A program made the translations under genes and the position numbers. Below are positions 18,549 through 27,289 of a stretch of 51,167 bases of DNA, in pieces. The notes below the pieces were generated by a model. It saw only the letters and a list, made by a program, of their open reading frames with translations, was not told where the DNA came from and did not search any database. How positions within the stretch are numbered: the stretch's first letter is position 1; each line of letters opens with the position of its first letter. Source of the DNA: Chitinophaga pinensis (GTDB lineage: Bacteria; Bacteroidota; Bacteroidia; Chitinophagales; Chitinophagaceae); NCBI RefSeq assembly GCF_007896845.1, contig NZ_VOHS01000044.1, positions 1-51,167 on the forward strand, given 5' to 3'.

Positions 18549-20262
18549 GTCCGAGTAAATTATCAATTGCTGTTGTTGAGAGGCTGCTCTTTGCAACAGT
18601 ATAAATAAAGTAGCTGTCGAAGCTATTCACGATACTAATAGCCTTATCTGATTTCAGATCACTTGTTTCAGGAATATCAAACAATGCTTTTGCCAAATTT
18701 GTGATTGATTCATTCCCGAATAAACTCCTTATCTTTTGGGATTGAGGTTTATACCGTAAGATACCTTTGTCCTCATATTTTTCCAGAAAATTTTCACTAT
18801 CTGCAATCAGTTCGTATGTATCACTATCTTTCAATTTAATCGCCTCAAGTATGAACAAGTCCGGTAAGTAGATATTAGGACCATTCAATTCCAGACCTAC
18901 TAATATCGCATTGACAAATTTGATGATATCCCGTTTGTTTTTGCAAATATTTGGAATTTCATTGCTCACTAAATTTGTCTTTATAGTCTTATTAGATGTA
19001 TTAAAGATTAGCCTGTCCAGTTGTTTTATATATTCCTTTTTTTCACTGTCGATCAATCGTATTTTATCAAATCCCTGCACAAATGTTTTCAAAAGTATCT
19101 CTGATATAATTCTATGCTGAATTTTCGGTAACACCAATTCCAGATCAAATATCTTTTCAAGATAGCGTTCAGGATCAAACAGCTTATTTACTGTGAGCGC
19201 ATTTTTTATGTAATTCTTATCATATGCCACAATAAAAGTAATTCTCGGAAAATTACCTGTGTTACGTATCAACCTTAATACCTCACTCACTTCTAAATTA
19301 TCCAGCCGATCAAGGTCATCGATGATAAAATAGATCTTCCTGTTAACTCTTTTTATCAGTTCGCTGATTTGCTCGAACTGTTCCTGTAGCGATTTCTCCT
19401 TTACAAAAAGACCAGAGACATTTTTAAAGATATTCTTGTCGTTATCGACCTTTGAGATCTGTTCACCATATTTCGCAATCATATTCGAAGTATCTATGTA
19501 CTTCGACAGTTCATCTTCTAATATCTGGAAGAAATCGTGTGTAAGGCTTTGCTTTTTAATAGATAACCATGGATTGTATTGAACACAGATGACATTTTCT
19601 TCTTGCTTAAGACGCTTTTCAATCAATTTTAGTAAAGAACTTTTGCCGTACCCCCACGAACTGTTTATACCTATTGCAAATCCTTTACTGGTATCAAAAG
19701 CAATGTTTCTGAGTATAACCAGTAGTTTTTGAAAGAATTCCTGCCGCTCATACTGGTCATTGCCGATGTCCTCAATAGGCTGATCCATATTGAGAAAGGT
19801 TTGATTTGCCGGATACACTGACGGTTTAACTTTATTTATAAACGCGCACACTGTACCAATTGTCAGCAAGAGATATGCCGGATCAAATATCGTTACAGAC
19901 TTCAGATAGCATATGTCTGAGAGCGACGCCATATGGTAATTATTGACAAAGAAACGCTCACGCCAATATAAGTAACAAAGACCAGCCGGGATGGCGATGG
20001 TGAGTACTGATGCCTTGTAGACATTTTTTGCCAGTTTTTGATATCCCCAACAGGCAGTGGCAATGAATAAAGCAGTATAAACCGGTAGGATCAGAGGGTA
20101 GGTGCCCTTGCGATTGTATTTAGATAATACGGGTTCTATTACAAGACTGTTAAATAATCCGGATAATTCATCGCTAAAAAGCCCGGCAATGATTACAAGC
20201 AGGCCAACAATAAAGAATTGTTCCAGCTTCCAGTCTTCTTTCTTCCATTTGAAGCTTATCAT
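18541..20262 (-). CDS. Membrane-anchored KAP family P-loop NTPase
   Basis: 573 residues from the ATG at 20262; the longer open frame starts only from TTG. About four membrane helices come first (near 16-30, 56-75, 84-100, 127-142). The KAP NTPase domain then has Walker A NSSWGYGKSS (GK near 206), the family's aromatic-Asn-Pro-Trp motif VQYNPW (near 228-232) and Walker B IYFIIDDLDRLD (near 310-321). The C-terminal third is helical. KAP NTPases are STAND-like ATPases; several occur in phage-defence systems, and QatA is one. No queC-, tatD- or nuclease-like gene is next to this one, so it is not QatABCD. It is cotranscribed with the overlapping partner gene and lies beside tRNA-Ser. Confidence 0.9.
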   Translation of the reverse strand: MISFKWKKEDWKLEQFFIVGLLVIIAGLFSDELSGLFNSLVIEPVLSKYNRKGTYPLILPVYTALFIATACWGYQKLAKNVYKASVLTIAIPAGLCYLYWRERFFVNNYHMASLSDICYLKSVTIFDPAYLLLTIGTVCAFINKVKPSVYPANQTFLNMDQPIEDIGNDQYERQEFFQKLLVILRNIAFDTSKGFAIGINSSWGYGKSSLLKLIEKRLKQEENVICVQYNPWLSIKKQSLTHDFFQILEDELSKYIDTSNMIAKYGEQISKVDNDKNIFKNVSGLFVKEKSLQEQFEQISELIKRVNRKIYFIIDDLDRLDNLEVSEVLRLIRNTGNFPRITFIVAYDKNYIKNALTVNKLFDPERYLEKIFDLELVLPKIQHRIISEILLKTFVQGFDKIRLIDSEKKEYIKQLDRLIFNTSNKTIKTNLVSNEIPNICKNKRDIIKFVNAILVGLELNGPNIYLPDLFILEAIKLKDSDTYELIADSENFLEKYEDKGILRYKPQSQKIRSLFGNESITNLAKALFDIPETSDLKSDKAISIVNSFDSYFIYTVAKSSLSTTAIDNLLGHE

Positions 20263-20288
20263 AGGGAAACAATCAAAAATTATCAAAA

Positions 20289-20323
20289 TGCAAAAACCTT
20301 CAGATTTTCGTCTGAAGGTTTTC
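20289..20323 (-). terminator. Terminator of tRNA-Ser
   Basis: On the minus strand AAAACCTTCAGA, loop CGAAAA, TCTGAAGGTTTT, then a T run. The 12-bp stem is perfect and lies 20 bases past the tRNA 3' end. It insulates the KAP operon from tRNA transcription. Confidence 0.85.
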
Positions 20324-20344
20324 CAAATCTTTCGATTTTCTCTG

Positions 20345-20429
20345 CGGAGAAAGAGGGATTCGAACCCCCGGACCTGTTACAGTCAACAGTTTTCAAGACT
20401 GCCGCAATCGACCGCTCTGCCATTTCTCC
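20345..20429 (-). tRNA. tRNA-Ser (TGA anticodon)
   Basis: 85 bases on the minus strand. The acceptor stem is GGAGAAA / TTTCTCC with discriminator G and no encoded CCA. The anticodon loop CTTGAAA holds TGA. A long class II variable arm follows, then the T-arm GGGGG-TTCGAAT-CCCTC. The Ser assignment rests on the anticodon and the extended variable arm. tRNA-Ser genes are frequent integration sites, and the accessory KAP operon lies on its 3' side. Confidence 0.96.
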
Positions 20430-20576
20430 GCTGCAAAAGTATAAAACTGGTCGAACTTTCAAAAAAAATCTTTTTAAGATACATATTCATCTATTTAAAA
20501 TCCTTTGTCAGATTGGTTTTGCTCGGGAAAAAAAACTATTTTTAGGCATTACAGATACCCACTACGGACCATAAAC

Positions 20577-22610
20577 ATGCAATCTAAACTCAGCTTCCTG
20601 TACCCAATTTTTATCCTGCTGTTTGCCAACATTGTTAGAACGCAGGCACAGACCACTTGCACAGGGATTGGTCAGAATGCTTCCACGGCTTTCCCCGTCT
20701 GTGGAACAAAAGTCTTTAGCCAGGAGTCCGTTCCTATCTGTGGTGGCAGACCTATTCTGGGTCCCGGTTGTAATGGTAGCGGTGATGGTGGACACACAGA
20801 TATCAACCCCTTCTGGTATAAATTTACCTGCTATAAAGGCGGTACCCTCGGCTTTAAGATTACGCCGAAAGTCCTTGAGGATGACTATGACTGGCAGATC
20901 TTTGATATCACCGGACATAATCCCAATGACGCCTATACAGACCGCAGTCTGTATGTATGTATGAACTGGTCGGGAGAAGGCGGCGTAACGGGCGCTTCCG
21001 GCGCAGGAACTTCTTTTGATATCTGCGGCGGCCTTGGAATGCCTTTGTTCAGTAAAATGCCTACCCTCATAGAAGGTCATGAATACCTTTTATTGCTCAG
21101 CCACTTTACCCAGTCACAGTCAGGATATGACCTCGAGTTTGGTGGGGGAACTGCCGATATCACCAGTCCGGGCATACCTGCTATTAAATGGGCCAGTTAC
21201 TATTGCCATGATAATACCATCGGTATTAAACTCAGCAAAGAAACCTTGTGTAAGACTTTGACTACCAATGGTACCGAGTTTATCTTTACCAGTGGTACCG
21301 GTACAGTAGTCGGTGCTACAGGCGTGAACTGCAGCAACGGATTTGATGCTGATTCAATATTGATAAAGACCAGTGCGCCGCTGGCACCAGGTAATTATAC
21401 CATCGCGGTGAAGAACGGTAGTGATGGAAATACAATACTCGATATCTGTGGGAATGGTCTGGCAGTAGGGGAGAGCGCGAGCTTCCGGGTTGAAGTACCA
21501 CCTGATGTGTTGCTGATCAATACCATAACTCCGGGCTGTGCGCCGGAGAAAATAAAGATTCCTTTGTCAGTGCCGATACGTTGTGGTTCTATTGCACCCA
21601 ATGGAAGTGATTTCCGTTTGAGTGGATCGCCTGCAGCCAGTATCCGCAGTGCTACAGGGATCTGTAACAGTAATAATCTGACAGACACCGTAGTGATAGA
21701 ATTTACGCAGCCATTATACAGAGAAGGCAATTATTCCATCACTCTGACTACCGGTTCCGATGGTACGCCGATATTAGGAGAGTGCGGACAGCCAGCTCCT
21801 TTGGGACAAGTAGTGAATTTTCATACAGTCGATACAGTATCAGCAGATTTCGATTTCGGACTGAATAGAAACTGTAAGTTAAGTGTCCTTGATCTGACGC
21901 ATAATGGCGCCAATAGCGTAAACTACTGGCACTGGACTTTCGACAGTACCGATCATCGTTATACACAGAACGTAAACAAAGTATATGGTGATTTCGGCAT
22001 TAAAAAGGTATCCCTGCTGGTGTCCAACGGCGTATGCCGCGATTCCGTTTATAGGGAGATCAATCTGGAAAGGACTCTGGGAGCGATCTTCAGTGTAGAT
22101 CCCGGACCTTATTGTCCGATGGATGTCGTATCACCAAAGAATGAAAGCTTCGGTAACATCGTGTCTTATCTGTGGGATTATGGAAACGGTATTACCAGCA
22201 TAGATGCAACACCTCTGCCACAGCAATATTATCCTACAAGAAAGGAACAGGATTATCGTATCCGCCTGATTGTACTGGATACACAGAACTGTCTGGATAC
22301 GGCAGATCATGTGATCAAAGCAGTTACCAGCTGCTATATTGATGTGCCTACGGCATTTTCACCCAACAATGATGGTAAGAATGATTTTCTGTATCCTCTG
22401 AGTGCCTATAAAGCGACAGATCTTGAGTTCTCAGTATATAACCGTGTAGGTCAACTCGTATTCCATTCCACCAACTGGACACAGAAATGGGACGGTACAG
22501 TGAAAGGATTACCTGCCGATATAGGTACTTATGTCTGGATGTTACGTTATACGATCACAGATACCGGTAAGAAGGTATTTAAGAAAGGTACTACCGTACT
22601 GCTGCGTTAG
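20577..22610 (+). CDS. Secreted protein with PKD-like domains and gliding-motility-associated C-terminal domain
   Basis: 677 residues from the ATG at 20577 (MQSKLSFLYPIFILLF), with a signal peptide ending near AQA. The region to about 195 is Cys-rich (TTCTGIGQNASTAFPVCGT, FWYKFTCYKGGTLGF). Two immunoglobulin-like repeats follow (about 200-420), each with an NYTI or NYSITLTTGSDG segment. Two PKD-like stretches (about 425-590) contain YWHWTFDS and SYLWDYGNG. The end (about 595-677) is the type B sorting domain: DVPTAFSPNNDGKNDFLYP, LEFSVYNRVGQLVFHS, WDGTVKGLPADIGTYVWMLRY. It should be exported by the type IX system and end up on the surface. Function beyond adhesion-like architecture is unknown. 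Confidence 0.9.
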   Translation: MQSKLSFLYPIFILLFANIVRTQAQTTCTGIGQNASTAFPVCGTKVFSQESVPICGGRPILGPGCNGSGDGGHTDINPFWYKFTCYKGGTLGFKITPKVLEDDYDWQIFDITGHNPNDAYTDRSLYVCMNWSGEGGVTGASGAGTSFDICGGLGMPLFSKMPTLIEGHEYLLLLSHFTQSQSGYDLEFGGGTADITSPGIPAIKWASYYCHDNTIGIKLSKETLCKTLTTNGTEFIFTSGTGTVVGATGVNCSNGFDADSILIKTSAPLAPGNYTIAVKNGSDGNTILDICGNGLAVGESASFRVEVPPDVLLINTITPGCAPEKIKIPLSVPIRCGSIAPNGSDFRLSGSPAASIRSATGICNSNNLTDTVVIEFTQPLYREGNYSITLTTGSDGTPILGECGQPAPLGQVVNFHTVDTVSADFDFGLNRNCKLSVLDLTHNGANSVNYWHWTFDSTDHRYTQNVNKVYGDFGIKKVSLLVSNGVCRDSVYREINLERTLGAIFSVDPGPYCPMDVVSPKNESFGNIVSYLWDYGNGITSIDATPLPQQYYPTRKEQDYRIRLIVLDTQNCLDTADHVIKAVTSCYIDVPTAFSPNNDGKNDFLYPLSAYKATDLEFSVYNRVGQLVFHSTNWTQKWDGTVKGLPADIGTYVWMLRYTITDTGKKVFKKGTTVLLR

Positions 22611-22637
22611 CAGTGGTACGGTCCGCCTTTTGACGGG

Positions 22638-23093
22638 TCAGGCTGCTATAGAAGAAGAGGCAGTAGTATGACTGGTAGCAGTATGTACTTCACAATTGCG
22701 GCAGCCTCTCCAGTTTTTAACGTGTGCGGTGATCAGTAATGCTGCCCCGGTCAGTTTTAGCCCCATTTCAAAAGCGCTGCCATGAATAAAGTTAGCCGCA
22801 ATCATCAGCGTCAGACCAACCCCGAAATATACCACCACGGACTTCTGCCCATGGACGCGTTTATATCCTTTCCAGATGGCCCAGCCACCTATACTCATTG
22901 ATACGACGATTGTCAGCACTTCCAGCATGACATTTTTTAGAATATCTATATCAAACAGGGTCAGTGTAGTGAAGATTACCGGCAGGAGTACACAATGTAT
23001 AGCGCAGGCCAGCGAGGCCCCTATGCCGATTGCATCCCACTTCATTTCGTAAGCATGACCATTCTCCTTATGTCTTTCTGATATCTTTTCCAT
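22638..23093 (-). CDS. MerC-domain membrane protein
   Basis: 151 residues with four membrane helices (about 22-42, 52-75, 85-103, 108-127). The first contains the CAIHC motif (LACAIHCVLLPVI) typical of MerC-like proteins. MerC imports mercuric ion in mercury-resistance operons. In Bacteroidota, free-standing MerC-like genes are common and are not proof of mercury transport. The His-rich N-terminus (ERHKENGH) and the C-terminal NWRGCRNCEVH could bind metal. No merA, merR or merT is nearby. It is convergent with the secreted-protein gene. Confidence 0.8.
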   Translation of the reverse strand: MEKISERHKENGHAYEMKWDAIGIGASLACAIHCVLLPVIFTTLTLFDIDILKNVMLEVLTIVVSMSIGGWAIWKGYKRVHGQKSVVVYFGVGLTLMIAANFIHGSAFEMGLKLTGAALLITAHVKNWRGCRNCEVHTATSHTTASSSIAA

Positions 23094-23576
23094 GATTCCT
23101 CTTTTCGTTCTGCGGGTAACAAAAGTAGTTAAATGAAACGGTGATGCAAAAAATAATTACTATCGGCGCAGAATGCCTGACTATGGCTGATTTGCCTATT
23201 CTTTCTTCAATATATATCCTTATTATATCGGCATTACAGCCTTATTTCTTCGTCCGCGGACGTGCAAATACCGGTACAATAGCGGAGTAGTAACGGTATA
23301 ATGGACAATTAAGGTCCGGGACAACGGACAAACACACCCTTTGCGGATAAATAGATGGGAATCTGACCCCTCTGAGGGGGTAATTGGTCATAAAATGATC
23401 CTGATAAGTAGGGGATCTCCCGGAGATGCTCCCGGTATACGCCCGGTATACGTCGGGTATAGAGCATGTCAAACAGCTTTTAGGGAGAATAGGGGGCATT
23501 CAGGACAAATGTACTTTTAAGGCAAAAAAAAGTGCCGGTATTAACCGGCACTCATATGAATTTGTGATAATATCTT
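23094..23576. other. 483-base intergenic stretch
   Basis: No credible gene. It holds short GGTATACG repeats at 23431-23461 (CCCGGTATACG twice in tandem, then TCGGGTATAG). A small palindrome ATCTCC-C-GGAGAT sits just before them, and a terminator for the phosphatase gene is at 23523-23552. I saw nothing else that I can name. Confidence 0.6.
23523..23552 (-). terminator. Rho-independent terminator
   Basis: On the minus strand AGTGCCGGT-TAAT-ACCGGCACT followed by TTTTTTTT. It lies about 25 bases beyond the histidine-phosphatase stop. Confidence 0.92.
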
Positions 23577-24152
23577 CTAAACAAGGTGAGCTGTACAATT
23601 GTACAATTCACATTCCCATACATCGTCATCTACCGTAAAACGCGTAACGGAGGTATTTTTCAGATTTGAATCCTGTACCAGACTGGGTGCCAGTTTTTTC
23701 AGCAGATGGCGGATAAAGCTGCCATGGCTTACAATAATAATATGTTTGCCGGCATGCTCCTGCATCATATCATCCAGAAAAGCCATACCACGGGTCAAAA
23801 CAGCCTGTTCCGTCTCCATACCCAGCTCCAGCTGACGCCAGCCGGTACCCCATTTAGCGATCCTGTCAGCCTCAGTGGTACCCTCTGTCTGACCACCGGA
23901 CACTTCCATGATACGCCTGTCTTCGCGGATATCAGTGATGCCGAGTTCAGTAGCAATGATTTCACCTGTCTTTTTTGCGCGGGATAACTGACTGGTATAA
24001 ATAATATCCCAGGGTTCGTCAGAAAGCCGTAAGCCCAGTTTTCTGGCCTGTTCAAGTCCTTCATTGTCCAGAGCTACATCTGTGCTCCCCTGCATTTTCC
24101 CTTCTTTGTTCCATGCTGTACTTCCGTGACGGATCAGGGCTATACGTGTCAT
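23577..24152 (-). CDS. Histidine phosphatase family protein
   Basis: 191 residues from the ATG at 24152 (MTRIALIRHGSTAWN); an upstream ATG at 24188 in the same frame is less likely. Family signature: RHG at the start (phospho-accepting His), TSQLSRAKKTGEII, the acidic IMEVSGGQTEG, and IIIVSHGSFIRHLL with the second His. Members include cofactor-dependent phosphoglycerate mutase and alpha-ribazole or small-molecule phosphatases. The short length and divergent core fit a phosphatase rather than a mutase, but the substrate cannot be told. Its C-terminus ends in an odd CELYNCTAHLV. It is followed by a strong terminator. Confidence 0.88.
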   Translation of the reverse strand: MTRIALIRHGSTAWNKEGKMQGSTDVALDNEGLEQARKLGLRLSDEPWDIIYTSQLSRAKKTGEIIATELGITDIREDRRIMEVSGGQTEGTTEADRIAKWGTGWRQLELGMETEQAVLTRGMAFLDDMMQEHAGKHIIIVSHGSFIRHLLKKLAPSLVQDSNLKNTSVTRFTVDDDVWECELYNCTAHLV

Positions 24153-24209
24153 AGGCTCTCTTATGTTGGTTGCCGCAAATATACGCACAGATCCGCAGGA
24201 ATGGAAACC

Positions 24210-24878
24210 TCAGAGCAGTTCTGCCTCACTGATGAGATTGTTTTTCAGGGCGAAAACTACTACACCAGCAGTATTCTTGACATTCATTTTTTCCAGTATG
24301 CGGGTGCGGTGTCCTTCAACGGTACGCTTACTGAGGAATATTTTATCACCGATTTCCTGCGCTGTAAATTGCTGACAGATAAGTCGGATAATCTCTTTTT
24401 CCCTGTCGGTGAAAGTAACCGGATTATTCTCCCGGGAAGGATTAAAACGGCTTTTAACGATCATCGCTGCCAGCCTGGCCGAAGTCTGCCGGCAATAAAA
24501 AATATGATCTTCATACACACTGTTGATGGCTTCGATGATCTCCTGTTTGTCTGCATTTTTCAACAGATAACCTTTTGCACCTGCTTCCAGCATTTCTACG
24601 ATAAGCTCTTCTTCATCAAACATGGATAAAGCAATAATCTTGATATCCGGATTACGTTGCAGTAATGCACGGGTTGCAGTAATGCCATCCATCAGTGGCA
24701 TTTTCAGGTCAGTCATGACTACGTCCGCTTCGACGCTTGTCAGTAATTCCAGTAATTCCCTGCCATTGTTGGCCTGCCCTACAAGGGTAATGTCAGGTTG
24801 TCTCGAAAGCATTAATGCAAGTCCGTCTCGGAATATCTCATGATCGTCAGCTATCACTAATCGGATGTCGTGATTCAT
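24210..24878 (-). CDS. Response regulator, NarL/FixJ family
   Basis: 222 residues. The receiver domain (about 1-120) has the acidic pair in VIADDHEIFRDG, the phospho-acceptor Asp in VVMTDLKMPLMDG (about 56) and the Lys in GYLLKNADKQ. The C-terminal LuxR-type helix-turn-helix (about 155-215) reads FTDREKEIIRLICQQFTAQEIGDKIFLSKRTVEGHRTRI. It lies 58 bases downstream of the sensor kinase gene on the same strand and is its evident partner. Targets are unknown. Confidence 0.95.
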   Translation of the reverse strand: MNHDIRLVIADDHEIFRDGLALMLSRQPDITLVGQANNGRELLELLTSVEADVVMTDLKMPLMDGITATRALLQRNPDIKIIALSMFDEEELIVEMLEAGAKGYLLKNADKQEIIEAINSVYEDHIFYCRQTSARLAAMIVKSRFNPSRENNPVTFTDREKEIIRLICQQFTAQEIGDKIFLSKRTVEGHRTRILEKMNVKNTAGVVVFALKNNLISEAELL

Positions 24879-24936
24879 TGATTGTTAGAATTGGGGTAAG
24901 TTGTGTGACCGGGATTAAACGTGCTATAAAGTTACA

Positions 24937-25677
24937 TTATCCCACCGGAATTTTTACGAAATAGTTGGTGCCCTGACCCGGTACAGAATCGATAGATAGT
25001 GATCCCCGCAGGATGTCTGTACGGATAGCCAGACTTTTCATACCAAGTCCGGCAGATTCATTTCTGGCTTTTTTTACATCAAATCCGATCCCGTTTTCTT
25101 TGATCAGTACGAGATAAAAGCCGTTTTCTCTTGTCAGCACGATCTGTAATTGTGTAGCTTTGGCATGTTTCAGGGTATTGTGCGTGATCTCCTGTATAAT
25201 ACGGAAGATATGGATCTGTTTTTCAGGGGCAATGTCAATCTTACCGGAAGTGTGAAACTTAATCTCAAGCTCCTGTTTACCCGACAACTGACGAATGAAC
25301 TCATGTAAAGCCTCCGTGAGGCCTTTACGCTCGAGTGTAGCTGGCAACAGGTTGTGCGATATCTGCCGCAATCCTTTGATCACCTCATCAATGTATCCGG
25401 AAGAACGGACAATGACCTGATGGTCTCTGTCATCTGCTACTTCAATACTATGAATATTGAGTTTGATGGTCGATAACAAAGGTCCCATACTGTCATGCAG
25501 ATCAGCAGCAATCCTTTTCCGCTCATTCTCCAGAATAGTAATTTCCGCAACGATACGCTCCCGTTGCAGTTGTATGTACCGGCGATGATACAAAACAATA
25601 GAAATGACAAAGAATAGAATGATGATGGCTATCAGCAGCGAGATAAATATGGTGATATAAAATATTTTGTCGTCCAT
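24937..25677 (-). CDS. Sensor histidine kinase, NarX/DegS-like (HisKA_3)
   Basis: 246 residues. One N-terminal membrane helix (about 5-28), then a coiled linker and the HisKA_3 dimerisation domain with the phospho-acceptor His in RIAADLHDSMGPLLS (about 62). The HATPase_c domain (about 150-246) has the N box EITHNTLKHA, a G1 box reading ENGIGFD instead of the usual DNGIGF, and GLGMKSLAIRTDILRGSL. No periplasmic sensing domain is present, so input probably comes from the membrane protein encoded just upstream (inference). Confidence 0.94.
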   Translation of the reverse strand: MDDKIFYITIFISLLIAIIILFFVISIVLYHRRYIQLQRERIVAEITILENERKRIAADLHDSMGPLLSTIKLNIHSIEVADDRDHQVIVRSSGYIDEVIKGLRQISHNLLPATLERKGLTEALHEFIRQLSGKQELEIKFHTSGKIDIAPEKQIHIFRIIQEITHNTLKHAKATQLQIVLTRENGFYLVLIKENGIGFDVKKARNESAGLGMKSLAIRTDILRGSLSIDSVPGQGTNYFVKIPVG

Positions 25678-25713
25678 GGGGCATCATCATTTTGGGGGCG
25701 TTGTGGCTTTCGG

Positions 25714-26376
25714 CTATGCGTCGAAATGTTTGTTGAAATAGTAGGATGGCTTAACAGGTATGCACAGCACTGCTATTGCGTATATCAAATTTACAAAAGC
25801 ATTGATATAATTAAACATAAAAATAATACGCAGCGATAGTACCGTATCGGAGCCTATAAACATCGATGCTTCATAGATGATCTGATAGATGAAGATGATG
25901 ATAAATCCCATACAAACAAGGAACCGGGCATTCCTGAATAATGACTTGTTATCTTTTACAATCAGATAATTGATTTCGTTGATGCTGAGTAACACCGTCA
26001 CAAAGGCATAGATAACCCGGAAATAAGGACTGAAAGTTTCTATTCTGTTGAAGAAGATATTCTCTGTAATCCATATCCCTCCCAGACCGGATAATAATCC
26101 GATAAAAAGCAGCCGCTTTCGCTTTAGCGTACCCCATACAAAGAACTGATACACGATCACAATAGACTCGGCAAGACCATACAGATTGAGGGGAACGGCA
26201 TTACTGGTATGTAGTACACGGATGCAGATAAAGCCGATCGTTTCCGACAGGAATGCCAGTGAGAGGAGTAGCAGGAAGGGCTGAAAGCTTGCAACAGTTC
26301 TGTTGAAGCGTATCAGCCCTATTGCCAAAGGAATAATGACCAGCTGGCTTACCAGAAAGGCGCCTATATTATTCAT
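25714..26376 (-). CDS. Multi-pass membrane protein of unknown function
   Basis: 220 residues with about seven membrane helices (near 5-20, 30-52, 65-83, 88-102, 118-135, 150-170, 185-208) and no domain I can name. It ends in a short polar tail (YYFNKHFDA). Seven-helix count and position between a lipoprotein and a sensor kinase that lacks its own input domain suggest a membrane sensor for that kinase (inference). The spacing of 36 bases to the kinase fits an operon. Confidence 0.75.
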   Translation of the reverse strand: MNNIGAFLVSQLVIIPLAIGLIRFNRTVASFQPFLLLLSLAFLSETIGFICIRVLHTSNAVPLNLYGLAESIVIVYQFFVWGTLKRKRLLFIGLLSGLGGIWITENIFFNRIETFSPYFRVIYAFVTVLLSINEINYLIVKDNKSLFRNARFLVCMGFIIIFIYQIIYEASMFIGSDTVLSLRIIFMFNYINAFVNLIYAIAVLCIPVKPSYYFNKHFDA

Positions 26377-26400
26377 CAGGACAAGGATAATGAGGGATGA

Positions 26401-26913
26401 TTATAATGCACTTTTACAGAGAGGAGGACAACGCTGACCACTTTCCATGGCCTGATCCATTGAACCCGCTTTGGCAGACGAAACGCCCGGCACGTTGGCA
26501 GCTTTCTCCCTTGCTACAAGGGTAGTCAGAATATCTTTTCCCTCAGCATCCACAGGCAGTAGTACCAGTCTTACCTGACCCTTCTGATCTTTACCGAAAT
26601 AGATGCGAAGTCCGTCAGCTCCTTTGGCATTGAGGATGGCGGCAATGGCATGGCGGTTAAACGTTTCTCCTTCAGGAATATTAAAAGCACTGTCAAGATA
26701 ATTGCCACCCAGTTTGGCTTGTAACTCTTTTCGGCCGGCAAGATAACCCTGTCTCAGACTACGGGCTTCTTCAATTGGAATTACATGCTCGAAGGCTCTG
26801 CTCTGATCCAGAGGAATGTCGCCTTTTGGGGTGGAAGGACCATGGGTACATGCTGAAAGCGCGGCAATGGGGAAGGCCACGAAAAAGAAACGTATCATGT
26901 TACGGTGCTTCAT
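26401..26913 (-). CDS. Hypothetical lipoprotein
   Basis: 170 residues with a lipoprotein signal (FFFVAFPIAALSAC, Cys about 22). The mature part includes SRAFEHVIPIEEARSLRQGYLAGRKELQAKLGG and NRHAIAAILNAKGADGLRIYFGKDQKGQVRLVLLPVDAEG, followed by an Ala-rich region and a C-terminal RCPPLCKS. I do not recognise a named family. It is the first gene of a four-gene operon with a membrane protein, a histidine kinase and a response regulator, and could be the outer sensor component (inference). Confidence 0.7.
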   Translation of the reverse strand: MKHRNMIRFFFVAFPIAALSACTHGPSTPKGDIPLDQSRAFEHVIPIEEARSLRQGYLAGRKELQAKLGGNYLDSAFNIPEGETFNRHAIAAILNAKGADGLRIYFGKDQKGQVRLVLLPVDAEGKDILTTLVAREKAANVPGVSSAKAGSMDQAMESGQRCPPLCKSAL

Positions 26914-27172
26914 AATAGCGGTTTTATGATGATTGAATATGTAAGCTAATAGATATGGCCGGCTTTATACCGGGTAGAAATGCTGAAAATAAAACGTATA
27001 AATACGTGATGGGGCGGGGCCGTTGTAAGTGTAATATAAAACAAATTCAAATTAAGCATTAACAATCAGTAATTACTTAATCTGCCATATGCCTGGTAAC
27101 AAACAGACAACAGGTCTGACATCGTATTGCACCATCTGCTCCAACGGAAGCCTTTTAGAAGGTAAATTCCTG

Positions 27173-27198
27173 CATCCTGATTATCACATCCTGATTAT
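27173..27198. repeat. Tandem 12-bp direct repeat upstream of the MarR gene
   Basis: CATCCTGATTAT occurs at 27173-27184 and again at 27187-27198, a 14-base period, 92 bases before the MarR start. It could be an operator. The surrounding 376-base gap (26914-27289) holds no other gene or element that I can name. Confidence 0.4.
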
Positions 27199-27289
27199 TA
27201 CTGGTCCAGACTACTCAAAAAAAACTAATATCTGGTACTTATATCAGTATTATCCACAATCTATTTTTGTCCTCCTTTTACATTTGACA

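Noticed and set aside
18541..20262. QatA of a QatABCD system
   Set aside because: The NTPase family fits, but none of the neighbours resembles QatB, the QueC-like QatC or the TatD-like QatD.
22638..23093. Mercury-resistance operon
   Set aside because: Only a MerC-like gene is present; no merA, merR, merT or merP is adjacent.
23431..23461. CRISPR array
   Set aside because: Units are about 11 bases and directly abut with no spacers; no cas gene is in the window.
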